The notes: generated by a model not told the origin, from the letters alone. A stretch of 64,000 bases of DNA from JAEUJM01 sp044221555 (GCA_044221555.1 JBGAOY010000005.1:62001-126000); one strand, 5' to 3'. Positions 46,255 to 55,227 are shown, numbered from the stretch's first letter. Numbers and translations are program-made.

Positions 46255-48609
46255 CTACCCGTTCGCGGGTTCGACGCGGCTGACGTCGTCCGCCCCGGTG
46301 TCGGTGACCCACACGGCATCACCGCTGATGGCGACTCCGGTGGCGCCGGCACCGGTCGGGATCGTGTCGGTCACCGTGTCGTCGGCCAGGGTGATCCGGG
46401 TCACGGTGCCCTCGGGCATGTTCGCGACCCACAACGCGTCGGACGATGCCGCGCCGAACACCACGCCGTCGCCCACCTCGATCGTGGCCACCACCTGGTC
46501 GGTGGAGGGATCGATGCGCGACACGGTGCCACCCTCGGCGTTGGTGACCCACACGGCTCCGTCGGTGATGGTGGCACTGACCGGGCCGTCCCCCACCTCG
46601 ACCGTCGCCACCACGGTGTTCGAGGCCGGGAAGACGCGCGTCACGGTGTCGTCGGCGTTGTTGGTGACCCACACCTGCTCGGCGGTCGCGTCGACCCGGA
46701 CGGGCTCGGCGCCGACGGCGATGGTGGTGACCACCTGGTTCGTGGCCGGATCGATCCGCAACAGCGTGCCGGCCTCGAAGTCCGTCACCCACACCACGTC
46801 GTCGAGCGCCGCGACGCCGCGGGGTGCCCCACCCACTGCGATCGTGGCCACCACCGCGTTGGTGGACGGGTCGATCCGCGACACCGTCCCGTCGTCGAAG
46901 TTGGCCACCCACACCGCCGAGTCCGTCGCGGCGATGCCCCGAGGCCGCGCACCGACCGGGATGGTGGTCACGACCTCGTTGGTGGCCGGATCGACGCGCG
47001 TGACGGTGCCGGCGTCGACCGTGTGGGTGATCCAGACCGCGTCGTCGACCGCGGCGATGCCCACGGGGTTCGGGTCGAGCCCCACGGTGGCGGTCACCGC
47101 GGGCGCCGTCGCCTCTCCGGTGCCACCCCCGGCGTCGCTGCCGCTGCTGCCGCCGCCCCCTGCCTGGTCGTCGCCCGACCCGCCGGACGAGAGCATCACG
47201 CCGATGGCCACCAGCACCAGGACCACCGCGGCCAGGAGCACGGCGAGCAGGACACCACGGCGCGAGCCGGCGGCCCGCGGGGTGCTGCCCGAGGCGCCCG
47301 GCACCCCGGCGGGCTCGGCCTGCCGCGGAGCGGCGGGCGGTTGGGCACCCGTGGGCGTGGCCGCCGCCACAGGGGCGGGGCCGGCCGGTGTGGCGGCTTC
47401 GGCCTCGGCGGGGGCGGCCGGGGTCGCGGCTGTGGCCTCGGCGGGGGCGGCCGGGGTCTCGGTGGGGGCGGGCACGACCCCCACCGTCACGGTCGGCGAC
47501 GAGGGTGACGGGTCGGGGGGCGGTGCCGACGGCGGCTCGGGGGGCGGCACCGTCACCGCCTCCACCGGGATCGTGGGGGGAGCGGCCGACCCCGGCGGGG
47601 CCGCGGGCTCCTCGGTGGGCAACGCCGTGCGCGGCCCCGTGTCGAACCCCACGACGGTGGGCGTGGCGTCGCCCCGACCCGCCGGGTCGAGGGCGTCGTC
47701 GCCCCCGGCATCGGCATCGGCGTCGGCATCGGCATCGGCATCGGCATCGGGCCCCGCGGCGGTGGCCGACAGGCGCAGGTCGGTGACCACCAGTCCGTTG
47801 GCCGCCTGCACTGCCTGCAGCGCCCGGCCCATCTCCTCGGCGGTCTGAGGGCGTGCCCCGGGGTCCTTCGAGAGCGCCCGCTGCAGCAGGTCGGCCAGGT
47901 CGTCGGGCACGCCCGGCACCCGGGGGGCGGGCGCCCGCAGCACACGGGTGATCAGTGCGGCCACCGCCTCACCCCGCTCACCGGCGAAGGGCGGTGCACC
48001 GGTGAGCAGTGTGTGCAGGGTCGAGGCCAGGCCGTACACGTCCGAGCGCTCGTCAGGGCGCTCGCCCGCCATGATCTCGGGGGCCACGTGGGCAACCGTC
48101 AGCGACGCGTGACCGGTGGTCGTGGCGCTGACCCCCTCGACCGCGGCGATGCCGAAATCGCCGAGCTTGGCCTCGCCGAAGGGCCCCACGAGCAGGTTCT
48201 CGGGCTTCAGGTCGCGGTGCAGGGTGCCCGCGGCGTGGGCCGCGCCCAGTGCCCCCGCCACCTGCACGCCGACGCGCACCGTGTCCGGCCACGGGGCGGG
48301 TCCCTCCGCGAGGTGGTCCGCCAGCGACCCGGCCGGCAGGAACTCCATCACCAGGAAGGGGTGGCCGTCCTCGGTGATCCCCGAGTCGTAGACCGCCACC
48401 ACGTTGGGGTGCCAGGACAGGGAACCCATGGCCCGGCACTCGCGGTCGAACCGCTGCCGGTCACGCTGGGTCAGGTCGACGACCGAGAGCACCTTGACCG
48501 CGACGACACGGTCGAAACGCTCCTGCCTGGCCCGGTACACCACACCGAACCCGCCTCGGGCCACTTGGGCCAGATCGGTGTAGCCATCGATCTCTGGCAG
48601 GACGGCCAC
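46255..48609 (-). CDS. Ser/Thr protein kinase with extracellular YVTN-type beta-propeller
   Basis: 784 residues from GTG 48609. Kinase domain 10-265: glycine loop ARGGFGVVY, Lys39 in VAVKV, HRDLKPEN (131-138), DFG (151-153), APE (176-178). An Asp-Ala run (DA repeated seven times, about 288-301) and a Pro/Ala/Thr-rich juxtamembrane part (about 305-455) follow, one membrane helix near 460-480, and seven repeats of ~42 residues (VWVTD...GTVTRIDPATNEVVATI), a seven-bladed propeller replacing the usual PASTA sensor. Seven bases before the ABC-exporter ATPase gene. TAGGCT lies seven bases before GTG 48609. Confidence 0.9.
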   Translation of the reverse strand: MAVLPEIDGYTDLAQVARGGFGVVYRARQERFDRVVAVKVLSVVDLTQRDRQRFDRECRAMGSLSWHPNVVAVYDSGITEDGHPFLVMEFLPAGSLADHLAEGPAPWPDTVRVGVQVAGALGAAHAAGTLHRDLKPENLLVGPFGEAKLGDFGIAAVEGVSATTTGHASLTVAHVAPEIMAGERPDERSDVYGLASTLHTLLTGAPPFAGERGEAVAALITRVLRAPAPRVPGVPDDLADLLQRALSKDPGARPQTAEEMGRALQAVQAANGLVVTDLRLSATAAGPDADADADADADADAGGDDALDPAGRGDATPTVVGFDTGPRTALPTEEPAAPPGSAAPPTIPVEAVTVPPPEPPSAPPPDPSPSSPTVTVGVVPAPTETPAAPAEATAATPAAPAEAEAATPAGPAPVAAATPTGAQPPAAPRQAEPAGVPGASGSTPRAAGSRRGVLLAVLLAAVVLVLVAIGVMLSSGGSGDDQAGGGGSSGSDAGGGTGEATAPAVTATVGLDPNPVGIAAVDDAVWITHTVDAGTVTRVDPATNEVVTTIPVGARPRGIAATDSAVWVANFDDGTVSRIDPSTNAVVATIAVGGAPRGVAALDDVVWVTDFEAGTLLRIDPATNQVVTTIAVGAEPVRVDATAEQVWVTNNADDTVTRVFPASNTVVATVEVGDGPVSATITDGAVWVTNAEGGTVSRIDPSTDQVVATIEVGDGVVFGAASSDALWVANMPEGTVTRITLADDTVTDTIPTGAGATGVAISGDAVWVTDTGADDVSRVEPANG
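47707..47748. repeat. hexanucleotide microsatellite (GGCATC)7
   Basis: Seven six-base units, one with a G substitution (GGCGTC), coding Asp-Ala repeats in the kinase linker. Units of six keep the frame, so length variation would only change linker length. Confidence 0.9.
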
Positions 48610-48616
48610 GGGCCCG

Positions 48617-48622
48617 AGCCTA
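48617..48622 (-). promoter_or_regulatory. -10 box TAGGCT of leaderless promoter
   Basis: Minus-strand TANNNT hexamer ending seven bases before GTG 48609. Confidence 0.55.
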
Positions 48623-48686
48623 CGGCACACACGACGAAGCTCGCAGGCCACATCGCGTCTCGGACACCCACCGCCGGCCGCCACAG

Positions 48687-48715
48687 TTGTTACATGCAAG
48701 GTTAATCTGTAACAT
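48687..48715 (+). promoter_or_regulatory. sigma-70-type promoter inside an inverted repeat
   Basis: TTGTTA (48687-48692), 17 bases, TAACAT (48710-48715) form a good -35/-10 pair for the STAS gene. The inverted repeat TGTTACA (48688-48694) / TGTAACA (48708-48714), with centres 20 bp apart, overlaps both boxes, so a dimeric repressor could block the promoter. Confidence 0.6.
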
Positions 48716-48775
48716 ATGCACCTGGCCGTGCACACACGTGGCGACGCCGTTCGACAAGGGGAAGGACCGGGATCG

Positions 48776-49129
48776 ATGACCTCACTGCTTTCCTCACCGG
48801 AGGACACTGCCGTGGGTTTCCACGTGGCCGGCGCCACCGTCGACGACGCGCTGGTGGTCACGCTGGCCGGTGAGGTCGACGTGGCGTGCCAGGAGCAGGT
48901 GAGCGAGTTCGTCCGGCTCGAGGTGGACGCCTGCCCCGGAACCCTCGTGATCGACATGGCGAGGGTGACCTTCGTCGACTCCACCGGCCTCTCGATGCTG
49001 GTCAAGGCCCACCGGACGGTCACGGCGAACGGCGGACAGTTGGTGGTCCGCTCGCCGAACGAGCAGTTCCGCCGCCTGTTGCGTCTCACCGGAGTGGATG
49101 CACTGATCGCCATCGAGGGCGGCACCTGA
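48776..49129 (+). CDS. STAS-domain anti-sigma-factor antagonist
   Basis: 117 residues from ATG 48776, with GGAAGGACCGGGA upstream. STAS domain: TLAGEVDVACQEQVSEFV, then VIDMARVTFVDSTGLSMLVKAH, where the Ser of DSTG is the usual phospho-acceptor, and LVVRSPNEQFRRLLRLTGVD. Works with an anti-sigma-factor kinase, which is not in this window. An upstream in-frame ATG (48716) lies in the -10 box and cannot be used if the promoter at 48687-48715 is real. Divergent from the Ser/Thr kinase gene. Confidence 0.88.
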   Translation: MTSLLSSPEDTAVGFHVAGATVDDALVVTLAGEVDVACQEQVSEFVRLEVDACPGTLVIDMARVTFVDSTGLSMLVKAHRTVTANGGQLVVRSPNEQFRRLLRLTGVDALIAIEGGT

Positions 49130-49136
49130 CGCGCCG

Positions 49137-49160
49137 CCCGGCCCACGCGCTCCGGCCGGG
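49137..49160. terminator. bidirectional hairpin
   Basis: CCCGGCC (49137-49143) with GGCCGGG (49154-49160), ten-base loop, between convergent STAS and PD40-protein genes. Confidence 0.5.
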
Positions 49161-49170
49161 AGCGGACTGG

Positions 49171-51858
49171 TCAGGGGTGATGCAGGTCGGCGTCGATGGG
49201 GGTGGTGGCCCCGCCGGCGACGCTGAAGGGGGTGGCGCCGGCAGCATCGGCACTCCCGTCGAAGTACTCCTGCGTGCGTCCCCCTGCGGGGTCGACGAAC
49301 GTGGCCCGGTAGGTCCCGACAGGGAGACCGGTGATGGTGTAGGTCCCATCGGCACCGGTCACCGCACCCCCCGCGACACCCGACGGGCCGATGGCGATCA
49401 CCCAGGCCCCCGGGACCGGGTCACCCGACGGGTCATCGGTGATGGTGCCGGCCATGGTGCCGAGGATCGGGTCGAGCGCGGCACCGGTGACCGCAGGCGC
49501 CACCACCGAGGTGGCGCTCTCCAGGCCCGTGTTGGGCTGGCCGTCGTGCCACTCCATGCGGTGGCGACCGGCGCGGTCGACGAAGGCCAGGAAGTAGTTG
49601 CCGGGGGCGACGTCGAGTAGGTACCCGCCGGCGCCGTCGGTGGCCGTGGCGCGGACCGGGTGGTAGTCCGACGCCCGCAGGGCCACCACCAGAGCACCGG
49701 CGATCGGGTCGGAGGTGCCCGTCTCGACCACGGTGCCGGACAGGGCGGCACCACCCGCGACCGGGGTCGTGGTGGGCACCGAGCCGTCGGCGACGGCCGA
49801 GCCGCCACCGGTCACCACCACCGGCGTGGCGTCGGGCACGTTGGGCGAGTGGGGGTGGAACTCGGTGGCGTGCTGCCCGGTCGGGTCGAGGTAGCCCACC
49901 CAGTGGTTCCCGGCGGCGAGGTCGGGCAGCGAGAAGCCGCCGGCTCCGTCGGTGGTCACCACGGCCTCGGGCGACGACGTGGGGCCGCCGATGGAGAGCA
50001 CGAACGCGTCCGCGATCGGGTCCGCGGTGCCCTGCTCGGTGACGGATCCCGTGATCGAGCCGCGCGTCGGGGTCATCGACGGGTCGACGGTGACCACTGC
50101 CTGGTCCGGCACCACCACCAGGGCGGGCGGGCCGTGGAACCCGATGGCGTGCCCGTTCGCAGGATCGATCAGGTAGAGGTAGTACGACCCCGCCGGCAGC
50201 ACGGCGCTGTAGGTGCCGTCACCGGCGGCGACCGCACCATCGACCAGGCCGAAGTCCGACGTACGCAGGAACGCCACCCACGAACCGGCCAGCGGGGTGC
50301 CCGAGCCCACCTCGGTCATCGTTCCCGCGATGCCGCCCGTGCCGGCCGGGAAGGCGACCGTGACGTCGACCTGGTTCGAGCTCATGGGCGGCGTCTGATC
50401 CGAGTCGGCGACGGCCACGTTCGTGTAGGTGCCGACGTCGGCAAGCGTGGATGAATAGGTGCAGTTCACGGTGGCGGACTGGCCCGCGGGCAGGTCGGGC
50501 AGGCTGACACTGCACCCCGGGGCGTGCTCGTCGCTGACGAACAGGCCGGTCAGGGTCAGGCTGCCGTTGTTCTGCAGGGTCACGTGGTAGTCGATGGTGC
50601 CGCCCACGGTGACCGCGGCCTGATCGGCGGTCTTGGTCACCGACAGCCCGCAGGCGGTGCGGTAGAGCTCGTAGTTGTGGTCGGCGTTGCCGCCGCCGAT
50701 GTCGCGGTCCGACTCCCACGTGATGCCCGTGCCGTCACCCGAGATCGAGGGGGCGCGGTTCCCGCCGCCCCCGACCGGCGTCGAGGTGATCTGGGTGAGG
50801 CCGGCGCCGGACTCGAAGGCGTACACCTCACTGGTGAGGTCGGTGTTGCCGCCGGCGACGAGGTCGCGGTTCGACGTGAAGGCGATGCGGGTGCCGTCGG
50901 CGGCGAGGGAGGGGCCGATGCTGGCGCCACCCGTGCTGACCGTCACCTGGGTCGTGGTCGGCCCGGCGCCGTCGTAGAGGAAGATCTCCTGGTTGGCGTC
51001 GCCGTTGCCACCCCCGATGTTCGCGGTCGACCGGAACGCTATGCGGGTGCCGTCCGCCGAGATCGACGGCCCGTCGCTGGCGCCCGATGCCATCGCGGTG
51101 ATCGCAGTCGTCGTCGGCCCGGTGGCGTCCCACAGGAAGATCTCGGCGTTGCCCTCGCTGTTCGTGCCCCCGATGTCGCGGTTCGAGCGGAACGCCACCC
51201 GGGCGCCCGTGGACGAGACCGACGGGCTGGCGTTTGCGCCGGTACCGCCGGACGTCGAGCTCACCGCGGTGGTGGTCGCCCCGGTGACCGTGTAGCGGAA
51301 GATCTCCTGGTTCAGGTCGGGGTTGGCGCCCCCGATGTCCCCGTCCGACGAGAAGACGATGTGGCTGCCGTCTGCCGAGATCTTCGGCGCGGCGTTGGTC
51401 CTGGTGCTCGGCGTCGTGGTGACCTGCGTGGTCGTCGGGCCCGTGGCGTCCCACAGGAAGATCTCGTTGTTGCCGTCGGCGTTCCCGCCCGTGAGGTTCT
51501 TGCTGGACTGGAAGGCGACCCGGGTGCCACTCGACGAGATCGACGGCACGTTCACGCCCCCCGACCCCGAGGTGACGGTGAGCTGGGTGTAGGTGACCGT
51601 GGCCACGTCGTAGACGAAGATCTCGTTGTTGCCGTCGGCGTTGGTGCCCACGAAGTCGCGGTTCGACACGAAGGCCATGCGGCTGCCGTCACCGTCGTAG
51701 GAGACGTTGACGTTGTTGCCCCCCGTGGTCGACGTCACCTGGTCCGTCACGGTGCACACCGGGGTCGCCCCGGCCGGCACCGCGGTGCCCCACATCGCCA
51801 GGCTGACGGCCAGCGCGGCGACGACCGCGAGACCCCCCGCCACCCTCATGCTTCGCAC
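49171..51858 (-). CDS. large secreted protein: PD40 propeller, DUF11, four carboxypeptidase-regulatory-like repeats
   Basis: 895 residues from GTG 51858 (GGGAG five bases upstream; ATG 51849 is possible). Signal peptide 1-31 (AVPAGA). Residues 35-400 are TolB/PD40-type repeats of ~52 residues with RIAFRSNRDIGG and NEIFLWDATGPTTT, forming a propeller. DUF11 domain at about 403-505 (KTADQAAVTVGGTIDYHVTL). Then four ~90-residue beta-sandwich repeats (ITGSVTEQGTADPIADAFV, LSGTVVETGTSDPIAGALV and similar) like carboxypeptidase regulatory/CnaB domains. No LPXTG anchor seen. Probably a surface or matrix protein. Confidence 0.85.
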   Translation of the reverse strand: MRSMRVAGGLAVVAALAVSLAMWGTAVPAGATPVCTVTDQVTSTTGGNNVNVSYDGDGSRMAFVSNRDFVGTNADGNNEIFVYDVATVTYTQLTVTSGSGGVNVPSISSSGTRVAFQSSKNLTGGNADGNNEIFLWDATGPTTTQVTTTPSTRTNAAPKISADGSHIVFSSDGDIGGANPDLNQEIFRYTVTGATTTAVSSTSGGTGANASPSVSSTGARVAFRSNRDIGGTNSEGNAEIFLWDATGPTTTAITAMASGASDGPSISADGTRIAFRSTANIGGGNGDANQEIFLYDGAGPTTTQVTVSTGGASIGPSLAADGTRIAFTSNRDLVAGGNTDLTSEVYAFESGAGLTQITSTPVGGGGNRAPSISGDGTGITWESDRDIGGGNADHNYELYRTACGLSVTKTADQAAVTVGGTIDYHVTLQNNGSLTLTGLFVSDEHAPGCSVSLPDLPAGQSATVNCTYSSTLADVGTYTNVAVADSDQTPPMSSNQVDVTVAFPAGTGGIAGTMTEVGSGTPLAGSWVAFLRTSDFGLVDGAVAAGDGTYSAVLPAGSYYLYLIDPANGHAIGFHGPPALVVVPDQAVVTVDPSMTPTRGSITGSVTEQGTADPIADAFVLSIGGPTSSPEAVVTTDGAGGFSLPDLAAGNHWVGYLDPTGQHATEFHPHSPNVPDATPVVVTGGGSAVADGSVPTTTPVAGGAALSGTVVETGTSDPIAGALVVALRASDYHPVRATATDGAGGYLLDVAPGNYFLAFVDRAGRHRMEWHDGQPNTGLESATSVVAPAVTGAALDPILGTMAGTITDDPSGDPVPGAWVIAIGPSGVAGGAVTGADGTYTITGLPVGTYRATFVDPAGGRTQEYFDGSADAAGATPFSVAGGATTPIDADLHHP

Positions 51859-51901
51859 CGTGTCTCCCGCCCTCGCATGTCGACGACCAGGTGAACACTA
51901 T

Positions 51902-53740
51902 TCACTGGCCGCGCGCTCGTGAAAGCCCGGACGGAGCGTCCCTCTGGAATTCCCGGAGCCACTCCGAGGGGTCGAACGTAGGCCGGCGGGGCGCCTGGCG
52001 GAACGAGCGACGCTGGCTCACCGGGCCTCGGCACACCGGTGGCGGCACGTCGGGCCCCCGGGCCTGCCGGTCGGGTGGGCTGGTGAAGCGGTACAGCAGG
52101 ATCGTGCGGTCCAGCACCGCCACGGGGCAGTAGGCCCGCAGCCATCCGAGTGGGTCCTGGTCGAGGCTGGTGAGCACCGAGGCCGACACCGCGACCCAGC
52201 CGGTCACGCCCTCCGGGGCCTCTCGGATGTCACGCGCCCCCGGGAGCGCCTGCGCCATGCCCGGGGCGCCGAAGAAGGCGACCCAGGGCTTGTGCTCGCC
52301 GCTCCACGCCGCCAGCGCGGTGGAGGACTGGCCCCAGTCGAGGTTGGAGTCGGTGGCCACCCGGTAGCCGGGCCCCAGCAGCGGGTTCGTCCAGGAGAGC
52401 GACGGGGTGGCCGTCGCGGCGAGGAGCGCGCCCGCGACTGCGACCGTCACGACCACCCGGCGGGTGACGGGCCCGACGACGACGACCAGGGCCGATGCCG
52501 CCACCAGCCACAGGGCGAGCGCCGGCAGGAGGTAGCGCACGCCCATGGCCCGAGGTTGCTGGATCGTGAACAGCGTGAGGGCGGTCGCGGGCAGGACGAG
52601 GACCCAGAGGGCCTCGCGCCGGGCGGGGCGCGGGAGACGGGCGCAGGCCAGGGGCGCGGCGACCAGCACGGCGAGGGTGGTCGGCGGGAGCTTCACCACG
52701 AGGCCGGCGGGCCAGAACCACAGCCAACGGCCCGTGTGCGAGCGTCCCAGCACGAACGAGCGGGCGGGCACGTTCCCCACCTCGTGGAGGTGCCTCGTGC
52801 CCTCCAGCCACGCGGGCGGCACCAGCAGGTTGGCGAGCACGACCAGCGGGGCCAGCGGGCCGGTCGCCCCGCCCACCAGATCGCCCGGTGCGAGCACGGC
52901 ATAGGTGGCGACCACTGTCGCCCATGCCACCGCGGCCACCACCAGACCGGCCCGCACGGCTCGGCGGCGATCGCCGCGCCAGTCGACGCTCACCACGGCC
53001 GCGACCGCGGTGACCAGGACGAGCACACCGGTCAACCGCGCGAGGATGGCCAGGCCGGCACACAGGCCGACGAGCGCGGCGGTGCGAGTGGTCGGCGTTC
53101 GACGCGCACCGAGCACGGCGACGGCGCTCAGCACGGTGGTGAGCGTGGCGGGGATGTCGATGCCGTCGATGTGCCCGAGGCCGATCACCAGCGGGTTCGC
53201 GAGCCAGAGCACCGCGGCGAACACGCCGGCACCCTCGTGGTCGAACAGCCGGCGGGCGAGCAGCGCGAGCAACCAGGCGATGACGATGGTCTCGAGCACG
53301 GGCAGGAGACGAGCCACGAAGAGCTCCCGTTGGAGCCGTCCCCGGAGGGCCTCGTGCTCGACCAGGTCGCGGCCCAGCCCCTTGCCGTCGGATCGGTCCC
53401 ACGCCTCGCCGCGGGGGATGTAGGGGTCGAGCAGGAGGACCGGCGCGGCCGCCAAGGTGCGGAACAGGGGTGGGTGGTCGGGGTTGGCCCGCAGGTCGTG
53501 GCGGGTCAGCGCGGTCAGCCCCGCGGCCAGCTCCGCGCCCTCGTCGAAGGTGGGCCCGTCGGTCCACGCCTGGTGGAGCGCCGTGGCCGCGAACAGGCTC
53601 GACGCGAGCACGAGGACCGCCAGCGCCACGCGCCCGAACGCTGCCGGGCGCCGAGCAGCGACCGCCGGATCGCCGCGGCCGCCGGGGACGGGCTCCGGAC
53701 CGGGCTCGGCGACCGAGTCGTCCAGGGTGGCGGCGGACAC
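51902..53740 (-). CDS. GT39-type membrane glycosyltransferase / phospholipid-linked mannosyltransferase-like
   Basis: 612 residues from GTG 53740. About 11 membrane helices; the first outer loop has the acidic motif WTDGPTFDEGAEL (Asp-Glu typical of GT-C enzymes) followed by HPPLFRTLAAAPVLLL, and GLGHIDGIDIPATL. A C-terminal soluble part includes NLDWGQSSTALAAW. The fold suggests transfer of sugars from polyprenyl-phosphate to proteins or lipids outside the membrane. The last ~50 residues are basic and Arg/Pro-rich. Located 43 bp after the propeller lipoprotein gene. Confidence 0.8.
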   Translation of the reverse strand: MSAATLDDSVAEPGPEPVPGGRGDPAVAARRPAAFGRVALAVLVLASSLFAATALHQAWTDGPTFDEGAELAAGLTALTRHDLRANPDHPPLFRTLAAAPVLLLDPYIPRGEAWDRSDGKGLGRDLVEHEALRGRLQRELFVARLLPVLETIVIAWLLALLARRLFDHEGAGVFAAVLWLANPLVIGLGHIDGIDIPATLTTVLSAVAVLGARRTPTTRTAALVGLCAGLAILARLTGVLVLVTAVAAVVSVDWRGDRRRAVRAGLVVAAVAWATVVATYAVLAPGDLVGGATGPLAPLVVLANLLVPPAWLEGTRHLHEVGNVPARSFVLGRSHTGRWLWFWPAGLVVKLPPTTLAVLVAAPLACARLPRPARREALWVLVLPATALTLFTIQQPRAMGVRYLLPALALWLVAASALVVVVGPVTRRVVVTVAVAGALLAATATPSLSWTNPLLGPGYRVATDSNLDWGQSSTALAAWSGEHKPWVAFFGAPGMAQALPGARDIREAPEGVTGWVAVSASVLTSLDQDPLGWLRAYCPVAVLDRTILLYRFTSPPDRQARGPDVPPPVCRGPVSQRRSFRQAPRRPTFDPSEWLREFQRDAPSGLSRARGQ

Positions 53741-53783
53741 GGGTCCACTGTGCCCCGCTCGGTCACCCGGCGTGGGGCACCGC

Positions 53784-54653
53784 TCAGCTCGAGGCCAGCT
53801 CGACCCGGGTGAGGGTGCCGGCCTCGGCATCGGTGACCCAGAGCGCGGTGTCGCTCACCGCCACGCCGGCCGGCTGACCGCCCACGTCGATGGTGTCGAG
53901 CACCCGTCCGGTCGAGGGGTCGACGCGCAGCACCGTGCCCCCGTCGCCGTCGGCGACCCAGAGTGAGGTGTCGCTGACGGCCACCGCCACGGCGGCGCCG
54001 ACGTCGACGGTGAACGTGTCGAGCACGTCGCCACTCTCGGGGTCGACCCGTGTCACGGTGCCGTCGACGTCGAGCACCCACAGCGCGTCGTCGTCGGCGG
54101 CCACGCCGGTGGTGGACTCGCCGCCGGCGTCGCTGACCAGGGTCGGGCCGCCTTCGGGATCGACCCGCGTGACGTGGAAGCCGTCGGCCTCCGAGCCGTT
54201 GAACGACCAGAGCACGTCCTCGGTGGCCGCGATCGAGCCGACCGAGGCACCGTCGCCGCCGTCGACGGTGCCCACGACCTCGTTGGTGGCGGGGTCGACC
54301 CGGGTGATGGTCACCTGACCACCGATCTGATCGGTCACCCAGACGGCGCCGTCGGTGGCGGCGACGTCGTCGGGGGTGCCGGGACCGGGCTGGATCGTGT
54401 CGAACGTCTCGTCGGGGTCGATCGCCGTCACCGTGTCGACGGTCGCGACGACCTCGACGGCGGTCGGGTCGATGCGCGTGAGCGTGGCGTCGCTCGCGTC
54501 GCTCACCCAGACCGCGTCGCCGGTGACCGCCACCCCGCTCGGCTCGGAGCCGAGCGTGATCGCCCCCTCCCCCGAAGGCCCGTCAGCGCCCTCGTCCCCG
54601 CAGCCGACCGCGACGAGTGTGAGCACCGCGGCGGCGAGGAACCGCCGGGTCAT
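53784..54653 (-). CDS. beta-propeller lipoprotein
   Basis: 289 residues from ATG 54653. Lipoprotein signal AVLTLVAVGC (Cys18). Six units of ~43 residues, EPSGVAVTGDAVWVSDASDATLTRIDP and relatives, with the same VWVTD / TRVDP / GTVTRV pattern as the extracellular domain of the kinase at 46255-48609. Looks like a detached copy of that sensor module, anchored by lipid rather than by a kinase. Function unknown; possibly ligand binding. Precedes the GT39-like gene in the same direction. Confidence 0.85.
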   Translation of the reverse strand: MTRRFLAAAVLTLVAVGCGDEGADGPSGEGAITLGSEPSGVAVTGDAVWVSDASDATLTRIDPTAVEVVATVDTVTAIDPDETFDTIQPGPGTPDDVAATDGAVWVTDQIGGQVTITRVDPATNEVVGTVDGGDGASVGSIAATEDVLWSFNGSEADGFHVTRVDPEGGPTLVSDAGGESTTGVAADDDALWVLDVDGTVTRVDPESGDVLDTFTVDVGAAVAVAVSDTSLWVADGDGGTVLRVDPSTGRVLDTIDVGGQPAGVAVSDTALWVTDAEAGTLTRVELASS

Positions 54654-55018
54654 CCGGTGCGCCGCGTGTTGACCTGGACCACAAGGCCGCGGAGGGCAGA
54701 GGGGCCCGCGCCGCATCGACACGGTCAGGCGCCCGGAGCCGGCACCGCCACCAGGGCACACCGACACCGCGGACCACGAGCGCTCCACCCCCTGGTGCGG
54801 GTCATGGCTCCGAGGTTCGATCCGCCAGCCGCAGAGCACGGCGAGACAGTAGCGCTCACCCGCCATGACATCATTCCGCGTGTCAGGCGGTGGTCGAGCC
54901 GACAGGACATCGTTCCGGTGGCCGAGGTTGGCCCCGGCCGACAAGGCTCCGGCCGTAGGCCGCCGGGTTCGGCCGCGGGCCGGCGGCCGGAGCGGGCAAC
55001 TCGGAGGCCTCAGATTCG

Positions 55019-55057
55019 TTGTGCATGTTTCGTCGCCTGGCGACGAAAAGTGGACAA
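55019..55057. promoter_or_regulatory. 39-bp inverted repeat, perfect 21-bp core
   Basis: Arms TTTCGTCGCC (55028-55037) and GGCGACGAAA (55039-55048) around T55038 are perfect; the symmetry continues to TTGT / ACAA at 55019 and 55057 with three mismatched pairs. Located 220 bp before the DGPF gene. Possible operator or cruciform/RNA hairpin. Confidence 0.6.
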
Positions 55058-55176
55058 TGAACGGCGCAGGCCACCCGAGCCCGTGGACGATCGGGGCCGG
55101 CGGGGTCGGCAACGGACGCGGCGCCGGCCCGGCGATCCCCCTCGGCCGGTCATGGCTGCCTGGTGACACCCGGAGG

Positions 55177-55188
55177 TTTCGATCGAAA
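55177..55188. promoter_or_regulatory. 12-bp palindrome TTTCGATCGAAA
   Basis: Perfect palindrome 13 bp upstream of the ECF42-like -35 box; shares the TTTCG/CGAAA half-site with 55028-55048. Confidence 0.5.
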
Positions 55189-55200
55189 TCCCGGCCAGGA

Positions 55201-55227
55201 TGTCGAGAACCTGAGGTCGGCTCCGTC
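55201..55227 (+). promoter_or_regulatory. ECF42-type promoter (TGTCGA ... CGTC)
   Basis: TGTCGA (55201-55206), 17 bases, CGTC (55224-55227). This agrees with the -35/-10 pattern I recall as reported for ECF42 sigma factors, and it sits upstream of a DGPF gene followed by an ECF42-type sigma gene, the arrangement usual for this group. Start would be near 55234. Confidence 0.65.

Noticed and set aside
48716..48776. Longer start (ATG 48716) for the STAS protein
   Set aside because: It overlaps the -10 box of a well-formed promoter; ATG 48776 has a ribosome-binding site.
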